Source: Ignavibacteria bacterium (GTDB lineage: Bacteria > Bacteroidota > Ignavibacteria > Kapaibacteriales > UBA4661). From it: 64,000 nucleotides of DNA. The stretch's first letter is position 1; the number at the start of each line of letters is the position of its first letter. The stretch is from NCBI GenBank assembly GCA_013298775.1, contig JAAFIV010000001.1:62001-126000 (forward strand), read 5' to 3'. Of the stretch, positions 63,970 to 64,000 are shown piece after piece. The notes beneath the pieces are model-generated. The model worked only from the letters and a program-made list of their open reading frames with translations, did not search any database and was not told where the DNA came from. The position numbers and the translations under genes are program-made.

Positions 63970-64000
63970 TGAGACCCTCACTACGAAGTGAGAGCCTCAC
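63970..64000. repeat. Start of a hairpin repeat cut by the window edge
   Basis: GTGAGACCCTCACTACGAAG followed by TGAGAGCCTCAC contains two short inverted arms (CTCACT/AGTGAG). It resembles the CCCTCACCC-type repeats. Only its left part is visible. Confidence 0.4.

Overview
The window reads as a chromosomal segment of a Gram-negative member of the Bacteroidota / Chlorobiota / Ignavibacteriota-Kapabacteria (FCB) assemblage. The evidence is a SusC/SusD pair, a second TonB-dependent receptor with a carboxypeptidase-like N-terminal domain, three secreted proteins with C-terminal type IX secretion (T9SS) sorting domains, many lipoproteins and outer-membrane barrels, generally weak Shine-Dalgarno sequences, and a MurE with the DNPR motif of meso-diaminopimelate ligases. 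No rRNA, prophage, CRISPR array or intact transposase was seen. The genus cannot be named from this sequence.

Layout. 1-2.6 kb: the tail of an unknown gene, a DctA-type dicarboxylate transporter, an island of nested mobile hairpin elements, and a tRNA-Leu with an unusual AAG anticodon. 2.8-9.4 kb: a T9SS cargo protein, a fatty-acid desaturase, a CPBP membrane protease, a coiled-coil lipoprotein and a composite nested repeat. 9.4-19.6 kb: a NIT-domain chemoreceptor, a susC-susD-lipoprotein operon, a DUF1640-like protein and kynureninase. 19.8-28.4 kb: a 1669-residue T9SS protein of delta-60 and IPT/TIG repeats, divergent from an ECF sigma / membrane-spanning sigma-partner / lipoprotein cassette. 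28.4-32 kb: dapB, deoC, an orphan NarL-type response regulator operon and a DCC-family protein. 32-35.3 kb: a second ECF cassette. 35.3-41.5 kb: an operon of a membrane protein, a winged-helix regulator and a CPBP protease, then a TPR protein, a TonB receptor and a membrane protein. 41.9-44.8 kb: a third ECF cassette. 45-55.2 kb: egtB and a divergent DinB protein, an SDR dehydrogenase, an M16 peptidase, a GT39-like glycosyltransferase, murE, hisC and an aldo/keto reductase. 55.8-64 kb: an NlpC/P60 hydrolase, a second chemoreceptor with a thioredoxin-like partner, an envelope operon (T9SS protein plus barrel protein) and an FAH-family enzyme.

The most interesting pattern is that three separate loci carry the same arrangement: an ECF sigma factor, then a protein with one transmembrane segment, a low-complexity linker full of in-frame tandem repeats, and a C-terminal barrel-like domain ending in an outer-membrane-type aromatic residue in two of three cases, then a surface lipoprotein or outer-membrane protein. 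Loci 1 and 3 share clearly recognisable C-terminal sequence; loci 2 and 3 share the N-terminal part. I infer a family of envelope-spanning anti-sigma-like sensors.

The second theme is a dense, layered population of small non-autonomous repeats. One superfamily has GTAACTGGTCAGG-like ends and 8-bp target duplications. Another has CACGACAAAA-type ends at TA targets. Others are CCCTCACCC-type, GGACTGGGATT-type and CGCCCCCTTG-type elements. Several are nested in one another, one sits between a sigma gene and its partner, and one has become part of a coding sequence.
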